A DNA stretch of 15,566 nucleotides from CAYUWK01 sp964580085 (GCA_964580085.1 CAZOJF010000011.1:1-15566), one strand, 5' to 3'; shown: positions 1 through 7,702, numbered from the stretch's first letter. Notes: generated by a model from the sequence alone, not told the origin. Numbers and translations are program-made.

Positions 1-227
1 ATTATCTGATTGACCCTGGCAAGCCTGCCCAGAACGGAAAGGTGGAAAGAAGCCACAGAACAGATCAAGAAAAGTTTTATAATGAGTTAATTTTTAAATC
101 GTTTGAAGAATTGAAATTCAAATTAAGATTATGGAATATGACATACAATGATATAAAACATTGTGGGTTAAATGGAAAAACTCCTAACCAAGCTCTTAGA
201 TTAGGAGTGCAAAATGTGTATACCTAA
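1..227 (+). CDS. IS481-like transposase, C-terminal fragment (cut by window edge)
   Basis: This is the C-terminal end of a DDE-type integrase-core transposase. The reading frame is open from base 3, so the visible GTG at 42 is not a true start and the gene begins outside the window. The translated piece contains NGKVERSHRTDQE, where the E of KVER fits the third acidic residue (Glu) of the DDE triad. It is followed by the family-typical stretch with FYNEL, a tryptophan-containing helix (LRLWNMTYN), and a HCGLNGKTPNQAL tail. That tail resembles the YNxxRPHxxLxGxTPxxxL ending of IS481/IS3-type integrases. The strand is opposite to every other gene in the window, consistent with an inserted element. 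I did not find a convincing terminal inverted repeat, so the right boundary of the element is unknown. Whether the transposase is intact depends on sequence to the left. Confidence 0.85.
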   Translation, partial: YLIDPGKPAQNGKVERSHRTDQEKFYNELIFKSFEELKFKLRLWNMTYNDIKHCGLNGKTPNQALRLGVQNVYT

Positions 228-242
228 AACATTTGTATAAAT

Positions 243-265
243 AAAAAAACAGAGAACAATCTCCA
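243..265 (-). terminator. Weak rho-independent terminator after the LAGLIDADG gene
   Basis: On the minus strand a 6-bp stem (UGGAGA pairing with UCUCUG, the two outer pairs being G-U wobbles) with a UUGU loop is followed by seven consecutive U residues. It lies 30 nt past the stop codon of the LAGLIDADG gene. That makes it the likely end of the grpE-dnaK-dnaJ-tRNA-LAGLIDADG transcript. The stem is weak, so confidence is moderate. It could instead belong to the end of the neighbouring insertion sequence. Bases 228-295 hold no other feature I can support. Confidence 0.45.
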
Positions 266-295
266 TCTAATTATAAAAAAGTAAATTGGTAAATT

Positions 296-1132
296 TTATT
301 TCTGGTAGGAATCAATAATTTTATTTAATATCTCTCTTTTTTCAAGTTTTTTCTTCCAAATACTATTTTTACGATTTGGATTTATATAAATACCCTTTGA
401 AAAATTAATTTTATTACGGAATTTTATAATATTTTCTTTTCTACTAATAATAATTTCTTGGTATTTTTTATCAATTTTACTTTCTATCTCAAAATCTTTT
501 AATAATTTTTGGACTAATTTTAAAACTTTTAAGTTATGTTGAAATCCTCTAACCTTTCTTGCTCTTTTACACCAATATGCGCATCCCTCGTCATCAAAGA
601 ATGCTTGAAGAAATATCTTCTTATATGTTAAAGGATCAGTTAGAATATTTTTCGTTAATTCTTTGGCTTTTTCCCTTGCGTAAGTCGCAAGCTCAACATA
701 ATGATAGGAAATTCTATGTACGCCAGTCTTTTTATCTGTCCAATTCTTAGGTTCCAAATTAAAAACTTTCTTCATTGAAAACTTCACTTGATTAATAAGT
801 GTTTTACTACGATTACAATAGATACAACTATGACGCGTAATTTCACCATCAAACATAAAATGAGATATAAGAAAAATCAATTCTTTTGTCCAATTTTTCG
901 GCTTAGTAACTATTCTCCCTAAAATGCATTTACCTTTTCTCTTTTTGCTGAATTTCTTCACACGTTCTTCTCGAATACGTCTTTTTATCTTATCAGAAAG
1001 AGGAATATCGTAAATGTGATCATAAACTGTACTTTTGGAAAGTTCAGTTGCTTCAAGAATTTCAGTTAACGTAAACCCCTTTCTTCTTAAAGAACGGCAT
1101 TTCTTTATTAAAAGAGGATTTGTTTTATACAT
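296..1132 (-). CDS. Free-standing HTH-LAGLIDADG protein (putative homing endonuclease)
   Basis: This 278-residue basic protein is probably a LAGLIDADG-type DNA endonuclease or a DNA-binding derivative of one. Residues about 19-44 form a helix-turn-helix (GFTLTEILEATELSKSTVYDH). Two diverged LAGLIDADG helices are visible: IFLISHFMFDGEI at about 86-98 and FLQAFFDDEG at 174-183, each ending in the acidic residue plus glycine typical of the metal-binding site. This matches a monomeric two-motif layout. The start was set at ATG 1132-1130 because the longer open frame runs back through the tRNA-Lys gene and encodes junk (WVRSSIWQ...). This ATG sits 6 nt past the tRNA 3' end and has no Shine-Dalgarno. 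The gene is not inside an intron or intein. The LAGLIDADG fold is also used by regulators such as WhiA, so nuclease activity is inferred rather than shown. Confidence 0.72.
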   Translation of the reverse strand: MYKTNPLLIKKCRSLRRKGFTLTEILEATELSKSTVYDHIYDIPLSDKIKRRIREERVKKFSKKRKGKCILGRIVTKPKNWTKELIFLISHFMFDGEITRHSCIYCNRSKTLINQVKFSMKKVFNLEPKNWTDKKTGVHRISYHYVELATYAREKAKELTKNILTDPLTYKKIFLQAFFDDEGCAYWCKRARKVRGFQHNLKVLKLVQKLLKDFEIESKIDKKYQEIIISRKENIIKFRNKINFSKGIYINPNRKNSIWKKKLEKREILNKIIDSYQK

Positions 1133-1138
1133 AAAAAG

Positions 1139-1212
1139 TGGGTCCGGTGGGAATTGAACCCACAACCTCATTCTTAAAAGGAATTTGCTCTGCCAAATTG
1201 AGCTACGGACCC
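1139..1212 (-). tRNA. tRNA-Lys, anticodon UUU
   Basis: The minus strand folds as a complete 74-nt tRNA. The acceptor stem is GGGTCCG/CGGACCC with discriminator A. The D arm is GCTC/GAGC with a GG-containing loop. The anticodon loop is CTTTTAA with anticodon TTT, and the T arm is GTGGG/CCCAC around TTCAATT. The CCA end is not encoded; the next genomic bases are CTTTTT. The top pair of the anticodon stem (27-43) is an A-G mismatch. The gene begins 11 nt after the dnaJ stop codon with no visible promoter, so it is probably processed from the chaperone transcript. The LAGLIDADG gene begins 6 nt downstream. Confidence 0.96.
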
Positions 1213-1223
1213 AAAAAAACAAA

Positions 1224-2291
1224 TTATAATTCTTTCTCTTTCAACTTATTTAACGCTTCCTTTTGTTCTTTGGATAACTTCTTAGGAATTTCAATTTTCA
1301 GTTTAACATATAAATCACCTTTGCCATAGCCGGAAAAATGCGATATCCCCTTCCCAGAAACTCTAAAAACCTTTCCGGATTCAGTTCCCTGAGGAACTTT
1401 TAAGGAAATTTTCTTTCCCTCTAAATCCATAATTCCAATCGAACCTCCCAGACAAGCCATAGAAAAAGGAATTGAAACATTTAAATACAAATTATCACCT
1501 TTTCTATTAAACTTGGAATCTGGCAATACAAAAACTCTTATATATAAATCACCATGTTTTCCGCTTCTTCTTCCTGCTTCTCCTTTCCCTCTGATTTTTA
1601 TCATTTGGTTGGAATCAATCCCCGCCGGTATCAGGATTTCAATATCTTCTTTCCCAGTAATTCTTCCCTCTCCTTTACAAACATTACAGGGTTTTTCTGG
1701 TATTTTACCTTCTCCATGACACTCGGGACAAACAATATAAGTAGCAAAAGAACCAAATATTGTCTTTTTAATTTGCTGGACCTGGCCTTGCCCTCTACAG
1801 GTAACACATTCTTTTAATCTTGTTCCTGGTTCAGCCCCTGTTCCCTGACAACGGCTGCAAGACACTAATTTAGAAATAGAAATATTTTTCTTAATTCCTT
1901 TTAAGGTATCTTTTAAATTCATTTCTATGCTAACTTCAATATCTCTCCCCTGATTAACATTTCTCTTTCTTCCTCTTTGTCCAAAACCGAAAAGATCCCC
2001 AAATATGTCTTCAATATTTATAGAGCCAAAATCAGCACTGTCAAATCCTGGAGATCCATTAAATCCCTGTTGAGAACCAAATCCTTCAAAGTTCTGACCA
2101 AACTGGTCATATTGTTGTTTTTTTGATTTGTTAGACAATATTTGATAGGCTTCATTCACTTCTTTAAACTTTTTTTCATCTCCTCCTTTATCGGGATGAT
2201 ATTTATGAGCCAACCTATAATAGGCTTTTTTTATATCTGCAGCAGAAGCATCTTTAGCCACTCCTAATACATTGTAGTAATCTTTGTCCAT
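1224..2291 (-). CDS. dnaJ: Chaperone protein DnaJ (Hsp40)
   Basis: This 355-residue type I DnaJ is the co-chaperone that delivers unfolded clients to DnaK and stimulates its ATPase. The J domain covers residues 1-65 and carries the essential HPD at 32-34. A Gly/Phe-rich linker follows (about 65-105, with FGDLFGFG). The zinc-binding domain has all four CxxCxGxG repeats: CSRCQGTG at 145, CVTCRGQG at 162, CPECHGEG at 188 and CNVCKGEG at 202. The rest is the C-terminal beta-rich client-binding region. The length is slightly below the usual 370-380. The start ATG lies 6 nt after the dnaK stop with no clear ribosome binding site, which suggests co-transcription with grpE and dnaK. Confidence 0.97.
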   Translation of the reverse strand: MDKDYYNVLGVAKDASAADIKKAYYRLAHKYHPDKGGDEKKFKEVNEAYQILSNKSKKQQYDQFGQNFEGFGSQQGFNGSPGFDSADFGSINIEDIFGDLFGFGQRGRKRNVNQGRDIEVSIEMNLKDTLKGIKKNISISKLVSCSRCQGTGAEPGTRLKECVTCRGQGQVQQIKKTIFGSFATYIVCPECHGEGKIPEKPCNVCKGEGRITGKEDIEILIPAGIDSNQMIKIRGKGEAGRRSGKHGDLYIRVFVLPDSKFNRKGDNLYLNVSIPFSMACLGGSIGIMDLEGKKISLKVPQGTESGKVFRVSGKGISHFSGYGKGDLYVKLKIEIPKKLSKEQKEALNKLKEKEL

Positions 2292-2297
2292 AATAGA

Positions 2298-4202
2298 TTA
2301 TTTATCTTCTTTTGGTTTTTCATCTTCATCTTCTTTTTTCTCTTCTGTTTTTGCCTCTTCGGCTTTGTCTTCTGGCTTTCCCTCTGGTTTCTTTTCTTGA
2401 GCCTTTTTATACATTTCCGCACCTATTTTCTGAATGGCCTTAGACAAATCCTCGGTTTTCGTTTTAATACTTTCCAGATCTGAGCCATCTTTTACTTTTT
2501 TCAATTCCGCAATCTTTTCTTCCACCTCTTTCTTATCTTGTTCCGAAACCTTGTCTCCGGCATCTTTTAAGGTCTTTTCGGAACTATAAATTAAATTATC
2601 CGCTATATTCTTGGCTTCAATCCCTTCTTTTTTTTCTTTATCTTGGGTAGCATGCATTTCAGCTTCTTTTTTCATCTTTTCAATTTCTTCATCAGAAACC
2701 CCACAAGAGCCTTCAATTCTAATTGACTGCGTTTTATTAGTTGCCTTGTCTTTGGCCGAAACACTTAAAATTCCATTAGCATCAATATCAAAAGATACTT
2801 CAATCTGAGGCATCCCTCTGGGAGCAGGAGGAAGACCATCTAGCATAAATCTACCTAAACTTTTATTGTCTTTAGACATAGAACGTTCTCCCTGTAAAAC
2901 ATGAATCTCTACTGAGGGTTGACTATCTGCTGCTGTTGAGAAAATCTGGGTTTTAGAAGTAGGAACTGTAGTGTTTTTAGAGATTAAAGCTGTGCTAATC
3001 CCCCCTAATGTTTCAATTCCTAAACTTAAAGGGGTTACATCTAATAATAAAACATCTTTTACGTCTCCTTGCAGTATTCCGGCTTGAACTGCAGCCCCAA
3101 CGGCTACTACTTCATCGGGATTTATTTCTTTACATGGTTCTTTTCCAAAAACCTTTTTAATCTCTTCTTGCATTTTAGGCATTCTGGTTTGCCCTCCCAC
3201 TAAAACTATTTCCTCGATTTCTTCTGGTTTTAATTTTATTTCCCCCAAAGTTTTTTTAACTAACTCAATCGATTTATCAATATAATCAGAAACCATGTTT
3301 TCTAATTTGGCTCTGGTCAATTTATATAATAAATGCTTAGGACCAGCGGCATCCGAAGTAACAAAAGGAAGATTTATTTCCGTTTCCAAGCTGGAAGATA
3401 ATTCTATCTTTGCTTTTTCGGCTGCTTCTTTTATTCTTTGCAAGGCTAAACTATCTTTAGATAGATCAATTCCTTGGTCTTTTTTGAAACTATCAACTAC
3501 CCAATCCATTATTTTTTGGTCAAAATCATCTCCTCCTAAATGGGTATCACCTCCGGTTGCTTTTACCTCCACTGTGTCTTCTCCAACATTTAAAATGGAA
3601 ACATCAAACGTACCCCCGCCAAAATCATAAACCACAATTTGATGATCTTTCTTTTTAGTCAAGCCATAAGCTAAAGCAGCTGCCGTAGGCTCATTTATAA
3701 TTCTTCTTACTTTGAACCCAGCTACTTCTCCAGCAACTTTGGTGGCTTTCCTTTGAGAGTCATCAAAGTAAGCAGGACAAGTAATAATAGCTTCGTCTAT
3801 CTTTTCTCCAATTTTTTCTTCAGCATCTTGTTTTAATTTCTGCAATATCATGGCTGAAATTTCTAAAGGTTTATAAAACTTTTCACCCATTTTTACTTCT
3901 ACTCCGCCGTCTGATCCTTTCCTAATTTCATAAGGTAAAACCTTTTTATCTTTTTGGATTTCATCATCAGAAAACTTTCGGCCAATTAATCTTTTTACCG
4001 AAAAAATCGTATTTTCTGGATTAGTAATAGCTTGCCTGCGAGCCAAAATACCTACTAATCTTTCTTTATTTTTGGCCATAGTGACTATGGAGGGAGTCGT
4101 TCGGGCTCCTTCTTTATTCTCAACAATCTTTGCTTCTCCGGCTTCAATCAAAGCCATTGCTGAAAAAGTTGTTCCTAGGTCAATTCCTAAAATTTTGGAC
4201 AT
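2298..4202 (-). CDS. dnaK: Chaperone protein DnaK (Hsp70)
   Basis: This 634-residue Hsp70 is the ATP-driven cytosolic chaperone that binds exposed hydrophobic segments. The nucleotide-binding domain starts with phosphate-1 GIDLGTTFSAMA at 6-17. It includes the phosphate-2 motif YDFGGGTFDVSIL at 192-204 and the adenosine motif LVGGQTRMPKMQ at 334-345. The interdomain linker is VKDVLLLDVTPLSLGIE at 381-397, with the hydrophobic LLLD patch. The substrate-binding domain and helical lid follow. The tail (about the last 30 residues) is a low-complexity run of Glu, Lys, Asp and Pro, as is common in bacterial DnaK. The gene lies 11 nt after grpE and 6 nt before dnaJ, the classical chaperone order. 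No hrcA gene or CIRCE operator is present. Confidence 0.98.
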   Translation of the reverse strand: MSKILGIDLGTTFSAMALIEAGEAKIVENKEGARTTPSIVTMAKNKERLVGILARRQAITNPENTIFSVKRLIGRKFSDDEIQKDKKVLPYEIRKGSDGGVEVKMGEKFYKPLEISAMILQKLKQDAEEKIGEKIDEAIITCPAYFDDSQRKATKVAGEVAGFKVRRIINEPTAAALAYGLTKKKDHQIVVYDFGGGTFDVSILNVGEDTVEVKATGGDTHLGGDDFDQKIMDWVVDSFKKDQGIDLSKDSLALQRIKEAAEKAKIELSSSLETEINLPFVTSDAAGPKHLLYKLTRAKLENMVSDYIDKSIELVKKTLGEIKLKPEEIEEIVLVGGQTRMPKMQEEIKKVFGKEPCKEINPDEVVAVGAAVQAGILQGDVKDVLLLDVTPLSLGIETLGGISTALISKNTTVPTSKTQIFSTAADSQPSVEIHVLQGERSMSKDNKSLGRFMLDGLPPAPRGMPQIEVSFDIDANGILSVSAKDKATNKTQSIRIEGSCGVSDEEIEKMKKEAEMHATQDKEKKEGIEAKNIADNLIYSSEKTLKDAGDKVSEQDKKEVEEKIAELKKVKDGSDLESIKTKTEDLSKAIQKIGAEMYKKAQEKKPEGKPEDKAEEAKTEEKKEDEDEKPKEDK

Positions 4203-4213
4203 ATTTTTTAAAA

Positions 4214-4717
4214 TTATTTAATTATTTTTACTTTGGCCGGTCTTATAACTCTGTTATTCAGCATATAACCTTTTTCTAAGACCTCGACAATTACCCCGTG
4301 TTTTTTCCCTTTCATTTCTATCTGCCCAATTGCTTCGTGAAAATTAGGATCAAACTGTTCTCCCTGAGGATCTATTCTCTGAACTCCACTTTCCTTAAAA
4401 AAACTATGGAACTGATTTTCTATCTGCAATACCCCTTTAACCCAATCAATCCCCTCTAGTTTTTTGGGGATATGTTCTTTTGCTCTTTCTAGATTATCAT
4501 GAATTTCTAACATTTTTAAAATCCATTCTATCTTAATTGAATTTAAAAAAGTTTCTATTCTTTTGTCTCCTTGCTTTTGATAATTTAAAAAATCAGCCTT
4601 TGTTCTTTGCCAGCCAGCCAGATATTCATCCCTTAGTTTTTTACATTCCTTAATTTCTTTTTCAAGATATTCTAGTTCTTTTTTACTTAGTTGCTTTGCT
4701 TTTTTTTCCTTGTTCAT
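4214..4717 (-). CDS. grpE: Nucleotide exchange factor GrpE
   Basis: This 167-residue GrpE releases ADP from DnaK and so resets the chaperone cycle. The N-terminal half (about 10-80) is a long charged helix that would form the dimeric coiled coil (KKELEYLEKEIKECKKLRDEYLAGWQRTKADFLNY). The C-terminal beta domain carries the family signature FDPNFHEAIGQIE at 122-134 and GYMLNNRVIRPAKVKI at 150-165. The length is near the usual 170-200. The gene opens the chaperone operon, with a near-consensus promoter ending 8 nt before the ATG. The mRNA is therefore predicted to be leaderless or to carry only one or two untranslated bases. Confidence 0.95.
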   Translation of the reverse strand: MNKEKKAKQLSKKELEYLEKEIKECKKLRDEYLAGWQRTKADFLNYQKQGDKRIETFLNSIKIEWILKMLEIHDNLERAKEHIPKKLEGIDWVKGVLQIENQFHSFFKESGVQRIDPQGEQFDPNFHEAIGQIEMKGKKHGVIVEVLEKGYMLNNRVIRPAKVKIIK

Positions 4718-4725
4718 ACTAGCCT

Positions 4726-4753
4726 ATTATAACAAATTAATTCCAATAGTCAA
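4726..4753 (-). promoter_or_regulatory. Sigma-70-type promoter of the grpE-dnaK-dnaJ operon
   Basis: On the minus strand the -35 box TTGACT (4748-4753) and a perfect -10 box TATAAT (4726-4731) are separated by 16 bp. Only 8 nt separate the -10 box from the grpE ATG, so a start site at the usual 6-8 nt would fall on or next to the start codon. No inverted repeat of the CIRCE type and no other operator is visible around it. Confidence 0.8.
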
Positions 4754-4760
4754 TGAGCAA

Positions 4761-5549
4761 CTATTTATAAAAAATTCTTTCAAATCTTAAATCAATATAT
4801 TCCAGATTTTTTCTTTTTTCAATTAGAATTTCCTTTTCTAAAAGAACTCTTAATTTTGTAATTTGTAATTTAATATCTTTTTCTAAGCTGAAATAGATAT
4901 CCCAACCTTCTTTGGTCTCAATATTTAATCTTTTTTCAGAAACAATAATAAAATCTTTAATTTCAATTTTCAAGTTATTTCTTAATACTTTTTTTATCTC
5001 TAAAAAATCTTTTATTTTATCTTTTAACAAAAAAGATTCTCCTATAATAAAGTCTTGATTTAACCCAGCTGAAGAAATTATTAATTGATCCCTAATCAAT
5101 TCTGGCTCAACTTGCCTAAACGTTAACCCATTCTGATCAATGGAAAAACATTGGCTATGGTCTACAGAACATAAAACAGCAACTTCTTGTTTTTCTGTAA
5201 CCTGAATTATAAAAACATCTGGCATTTTTCTCTTTAAGTTTAATTCTAAAATTTCTGGAAATTGGTTCAAGATTTTGCTATTTATTTCCTTAGATTTTAA
5301 TAAAAATATATTCTTATTTATTTCTTGGTTGGTCATCTCTCCAATATTCGCTTTTAAATATTCGTTAGAACTTAATATTTGAATTTCCTTTATTTTAAAA
5401 ACGTCTGAGAAGATAAAAAAATAAATTAATCCGGATATTAAAACAACCCCCAAAGAAAAAAACCAAAAAGATTTACTTTTTAAAAAGGAAAGATTAAGAT
5501 TTTTCTTTCGAAGAGCTCTTTTTTTTCTACTAATCCTATAGTGCTTCAT
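4761..5549 (-). CDS. ftsQ: FtsQ/DivIB-like cell division protein
   Basis: This 262-residue bitopic membrane protein resembles FtsQ, the division-site scaffold that recruits FtsB/FtsL and the septal synthase. A strongly basic cytoplasmic N-terminus (residues 1-26, many Lys/Arg) is followed by one membrane segment at about 27-47. Next is a POTRA-type domain that starts at FKIKEIQILSSNEYLK (51-66) and runs through INSKILNQFPEILELNLKRKMPDVFIIQVTEKQEVA. The FPEI...L.R..P....I.V.E pattern is the usual POTRA/FtsQ signature. The 5' end overlaps ddl by 14 nt, which matches the conserved ddl-ftsQ order of division and cell wall clusters. ftsA and ftsZ do not follow; the chaperone operon does. Confidence 0.85.
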   Translation of the reverse strand: MKHYRISRKKRALRKKNLNLSFLKSKSFWFFSLGVVLISGLIYFFIFSDVFKIKEIQILSSNEYLKANIGEMTNQEINKNIFLLKSKEINSKILNQFPEILELNLKRKMPDVFIIQVTEKQEVAVLCSVDHSQCFSIDQNGLTFRQVEPELIRDQLIISSAGLNQDFIIGESFLLKDKIKDFLEIKKVLRNNLKIEIKDFIIVSEKRLNIETKEGWDIYFSLEKDIKLQITKLRVLLEKEILIEKRKNLEYIDLRFERIFYK

Positions 5550-6480
5550 TTTTTAGACCGAAATTTATAATTTTCTCAAGTAATTTTGAAAAAGAAATAT
5601 TGTCTGCCTTGGCTGCTTTTGGTAAAAGACTATTGGGAGTTAATCCGGGGATAGTGTTATTTTCTAACACATATATTTTATCTTTTTTTAAGATCATATC
5701 TATCCTGCTAAATCCTTTACAATCTAATAGTTTATAAACCTTTAGAGCCAATTCTTGGGCCTTTTTGGTTATCTTAGCTGGAATCCTAGCTGGAGATATT
5801 TCCTCACAAAACTTAGCATCATACTTAGCCTGAAAATCAAAAAACTTAGTTTTAGGAATAATTTCCACTATAGGTAACGCTCTAATATCTTCATTCCCTA
5901 AAACACCCACTGTAATTTCCTTCCCTTTAATATATTCTTCTATAATAACTTTATTATCTTCTTTCCAAGCTTTTTTAATCCCCCTTTTTATATCCTTTTT
6001 GTTTTTAATGATAGATATACCAACACTTGAACCAGAATTAGATGGTTTGGTAACACAAGGTAAGCCAACTTTATTAATTATCTCTTTAGAATTTATCTTT
6101 TGATTTCCAACAATGATAAACTTAGGAGTAAGAATCTTTTCCTGCATAAACAACCTCTTGCTAGTGATTTTATCCATACTAACAGCTGAAGCCATTATTC
6201 CTGGACCCGTATAAGGAACATTAAGAAGTTCTAACATTCCCTGAATTGACCCGTCTTCCCCTCCTTTACCGTGCAGAGCAATAAAGCAAATATCTATTTT
6301 ATTCTTGGAAATATCAAAGAACAACTTTGGTAAATCTTTCTTGGTGTCGTAGAGACTAACTATAAACTTATTTAAATTCATATATTGGGCTACTGTTTTC
6401 CCCGTAGAAAGAGATACCTCTCTTTCATTGGAAACACCTCCCATTAATATGGCTACTTTAATTTTCTTTTTTCCAATCAT
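5536..6480 (-). CDS. ddl: D-alanine--D-alanine ligase
   Basis: This 314-residue ATP-grasp enzyme joins two D-alanines to make the dipeptide that MurF attaches to the peptidoglycan stem. The N-terminal substrate domain has the GGVSNEREVSLSTG loop (14-27) and ALHGKGGEDGSIQG (69-82). The ATP-grasp part has the KPSNSGSSVGI phosphate loop (145-155), EEYIKGKEITVGVLG (181-195), the metal ligand in FSRIDM (257-262) and the signature ENNTIPGLTPNSLLPKAA (273-290). ENNTIPG replaces the common EVNTxPG, but the Glu and second Asn ligands remain. The length is normal. It overlaps murF by 23 nt upstream and ftsQ by 14 nt downstream, so the genes are probably translationally coupled. Confidence 0.96.
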   Translation of the reverse strand: MIGKKKIKVAILMGGVSNEREVSLSTGKTVAQYMNLNKFIVSLYDTKKDLPKLFFDISKNKIDICFIALHGKGGEDGSIQGMLELLNVPYTGPGIMASAVSMDKITSKRLFMQEKILTPKFIIVGNQKINSKEIINKVGLPCVTKPSNSGSSVGISIIKNKKDIKRGIKKAWKEDNKVIIEEYIKGKEITVGVLGNEDIRALPIVEIIPKTKFFDFQAKYDAKFCEEISPARIPAKITKKAQELALKVYKLLDCKGFSRIDMILKKDKIYVLENNTIPGLTPNSLLPKAAKADNISFSKLLEKIINFGLKNEAL

Positions 6481-7702
6481 ATTTATTTGTTATTTTTTCA
6501 ACTATTTTTTCCATTTCCATACTTAGGGATCCTTTCACTAAGATAACGTCATTTTCTTTTATAATCTCCTTAATAAATTCTATTATTTTATCTTTTTCCG
6601 AAAAATGAAAAACCTTATCTTTAAAAGCATTATTTTCCAATACTTGATCAGAAATATATTTAGCTTTTTCCCCAAAAGTAATTAAATAATCCATATTTGT
6701 TTTAGATATCATTTCTCCTATTTGTCTATGTAATTTCTCCGAGTCTTTGCCCATCTCGAGCATATCGCCTAAAACAGCTATTTTTCTTTGTCCAAAAGAA
6801 AGATTATTTAAAGCCTGAATCGCTTTCTTTAATGCTTCTGGAGAAGAATTATAAGTATCATCGATAACTATACTATTTTTTATTCCGGCAAGTTTCTGCA
6901 TTCTTCTTGATAATATTTTATATGTTTTAAGTGACTTAATTGTTTCATCTAATTCCAGATTAAAACAAATGCCCACGCTCACTCCTGCTAAAATAGGATA
7001 AATTTGGTAATCAGCAATTGCATCTTTTAACTCTAAGGAAACAATTTGATCTTTACAATTAATTTTAAACTTTAATCCTGAATCATTATATTCTATTTCT
7101 AGAGCATTAATGTCAGCATCTTTGTTTAACCCATAAGTTAATAATTTTGAACTTACTTTTTCTTTAACTTTATAAACATCACAATTATCCATATTAAATA
7201 TAACTGAGCCGTCTTTTTCTAAGTAAGAAAAGGGCGTAGTTTTTTCTTCAAAAATATTATTAACATTTTCAAAAAACTCCAAATGAACAGGCGTTATAGC
7301 CGTTAAAACTACAACTTTTAATAACTTCTGAGGAATCATATCCATTAGATATTTAATATCACCCTTTTTATCAGCAGCCATTTCTAAAACTAAGAACTGG
7401 GGATAATCTTTATTCTTGAATATGTTTAATAAAATAGCTTTTAGAAAAATTCCGAGCCATTTAAAAAGTGATTTTTCACCCGAATCACAATTAATAATAG
7501 TTAAAGGAACACCTATCTCATTATTATAATTTTTAATACTCCTTCTAGTTTTAAATTTCCCCGATAAAACAGAATAAATTGCTTCTTTGGCTGAAGTTTT
7601 TCCAATACTCCCCACTATAACAACTATCTTAGGTTGATATTTTCGAAGAGTTATTTCGGCAAAAAACCTTAATATTTTTTGGAGAATTTTTTCTAAAAAC
7701 AT
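6458..7702 (-). CDS. murF: UDP-MurNAc-tripeptide--D-alanyl-D-alanine ligase (MurF), N-terminally short
   Basis: This 414-residue Mur ligase is expected to add D-Ala-D-Ala to the UDP-MurNAc tripeptide in the cytosol. The ATP-binding loop GSIGKTS is at 31-37. It is followed by the MurF-typical KNYNNEIGVPLTI (58-70), the LEMAADKKGDI segment (106-116, matching MurF EMG-type motifs) and TAITPVHLEFF (134-144). A later DDTYNSSPEALKKAI and a C-terminal ligase domain (VLGDMLEMG, LVKGSLSMEMEKIV) complete it. The P-loop lies far closer to the N-terminus than in standard MurF (around residue 100). The UDP-binding N-terminal domain is therefore missing and replaced by a short amphipathic or hydrophobic helix. 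The start overlaps the preceding stop by one base (TAATG). Confidence 0.9.
   Translation of the reverse strand: MFLEKILQKILRFFAEITLRKYQPKIVVIVGSIGKTSAKEAIYSVLSGKFKTRRSIKNYNNEIGVPLTIINCDSGEKSLFKWLGIFLKAILLNIFKNKDYPQFLVLEMAADKKGDIKYLMDMIPQKLLKVVVLTAITPVHLEFFENVNNIFEEKTTPFSYLEKDGSVIFNMDNCDVYKVKEKVSSKLLTYGLNKDADINALEIEYNDSGLKFKINCKDQIVSLELKDAIADYQIYPILAGVSVGICFNLELDETIKSLKTYKILSRRMQKLAGIKNSIVIDDTYNSSPEALKKAIQALNNLSFGQRKIAVLGDMLEMGKDSEKLHRQIGEMISKTNMDYLITFGEKAKYISDQVLENNAFKDKVFHFSEKDKIIEFIKEIIKENDVILVKGSLSMEMEKIVEKITNKYDWKKEN

Noticed and set aside
228..295. Insertion-sequence terminal inverted repeat
   Set aside because: With only the right side of the element in view, no matching left repeat can be compared, so no boundary is claimed.
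1133..1222. N-terminal 30-residue extension of the LAGLIDADG protein
   Set aside because: These codons are the tRNA-Lys gene read in frame. The HTH begins after the ATG at 1132.
1138..1329. Plus-strand 63-codon frame over the tRNA and the end of dnaJ
   Set aside because: It is antisense to tRNA-Lys and dnaJ, and its start MGPVGIEPTTSFLK is a well-known type of spurious translation across tRNA genes.
4718..4760. CIRCE heat-shock operator before grpE
   Set aside because: I searched for the TTAGCACTC/GAGTGCTAA inverted repeat and did not find it. Only the promoter boxes are clear.
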